Assembly: GCA_900549415.1 (NCBI GenBank)
Contig: URNX01000090.1
Span: 1 to 6,050 of the forward strand
Source: an uncultured bacterium
GTDB taxonomy: Bacteria > Verrucomicrobiota > Lentisphaeria > Victivallales > UBA1829
Direction of reading: 5' to 3'
DNA: 6,050 nt
Shown here: in pieces, positions 6,008-6,050 of the stretch
Layout of the letters: every line of letters starts with the position of its first letter
Numbering within the stretch: the first letter of the stretch is position 1
Notes under the pieces: model-generated
The model's database searches: none
What the model was told of the DNA's origin: nothing
What the model saw: only the letters and a program-made list of their open reading frames with translations
Position numbers and translations under genes: made by a program

Positions 6008-6050
6008 AGATCGGAAGAGCGTCGTGTAGGGAAAGAGTGTAGATCTCGGT
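6008..6050. other. Illumina TruSeq adapter contamination at the contig end
   Basis: All 43 final bases, starting AGATCGGAAGAGCGTCGTG and ending GTAGATCTCGGT, match from memory the reverse complement of the Illumina TruSeq universal adapter, in register and without mismatch. The family 8 glycosyltransferase reading frame is plausible up to this point and stops making sense inside it. These bases are library artefact and carry no biology. They mark the true end of the assembled insert, so nothing beyond 6007 should be annotated. Confidence 0.97.

Noticed and set aside
6008..6050. Continuation of the family 8 glycosyltransferase gene to the window end
   Set aside because: These bases match a sequencing adapter exactly, so any translation through them is meaningless.
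1..6050. CRISPR array, tRNA or rRNA gene, insertion sequence, phage gene, defence or toxin-antitoxin system
   Set aside because: I saw no spaced direct repeats, no cloverleaf or rRNA-like sequence, and no transposase, integrase or defence motifs. The window is nearly filled by the six recognised genes.

Overview
This window looks like the end of a draft (probably Illumina-assembled) bacterial contig. It carries ordinary chromosomal genes for sugar catabolism, purine synthesis and surface-polysaccharide assembly. Codon use and GC (36 of 60 bases in 3601-3660, counted by hand) fit a moderately GC-rich Gram-negative-type bacterium. The ~455-residue glucuronate isomerase is of the type found in Thermotoga and many anaerobes rather than the E. 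coli type. An isolated AraC regulator and a catabolic operon suit a glycan-degrading anaerobe. A Lentisphaerota/Verrucomicrobiota-like gut organism is my best guess, at low confidence; nothing in the window fixes the phylum.

Layout. (1) 14-796, plus: an AraC-family regulator whose true start may lie off the left edge. (2) 795-826: a strong hairpin terminator lying between it and a convergent minus-strand operon. (3) 3035 back to 846, minus: uxaC (glucuronate isomerase) then nagB (glucosamine-6-phosphate deaminase), 21 bases apart and each with an AACAAGGAGT ribosome-binding region. (4) 3036-3217: an AT-rich divergent promoter region with two palindromes. (5) 3218-4273, plus: purM (AIR synthetase). 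(6) 4331-5332, plus: a family 2 glycosyltransferase, preceded by a GC-rich hairpin. (7) 5329 to about 6007, minus: a family 8 glycosyltransferase meeting the family 2 gene at a shared TTAA stop, split by a frameshift at a run of five G and cut by the contig end. (8) 6008-6050: not biological; it is Illumina TruSeq adapter sequence.

How the genes work together. UxaC feeds glucuronate (or galacturonate) into the hexuronate pathway, and NagB feeds glucosamine-6-phosphate into glycolysis. Together they handle the two sugar types of glycosaminoglycan-like polymers, so the operon may serve host-glycan breakdown, possibly under a nearby AraC regulator (inference). purM is housekeeping. The two glycosyltransferases lie in increasingly AT-rich DNA and look like the edge of a capsule, O-antigen or exopolysaccharide locus.

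I found no evidence of a new biological system. The observations most worth checking are the adapter tail, the frameshifted family 8 transferase beside it, the NagB active-site substitution, and the palindromes in the purM/uxaC intergenic region.
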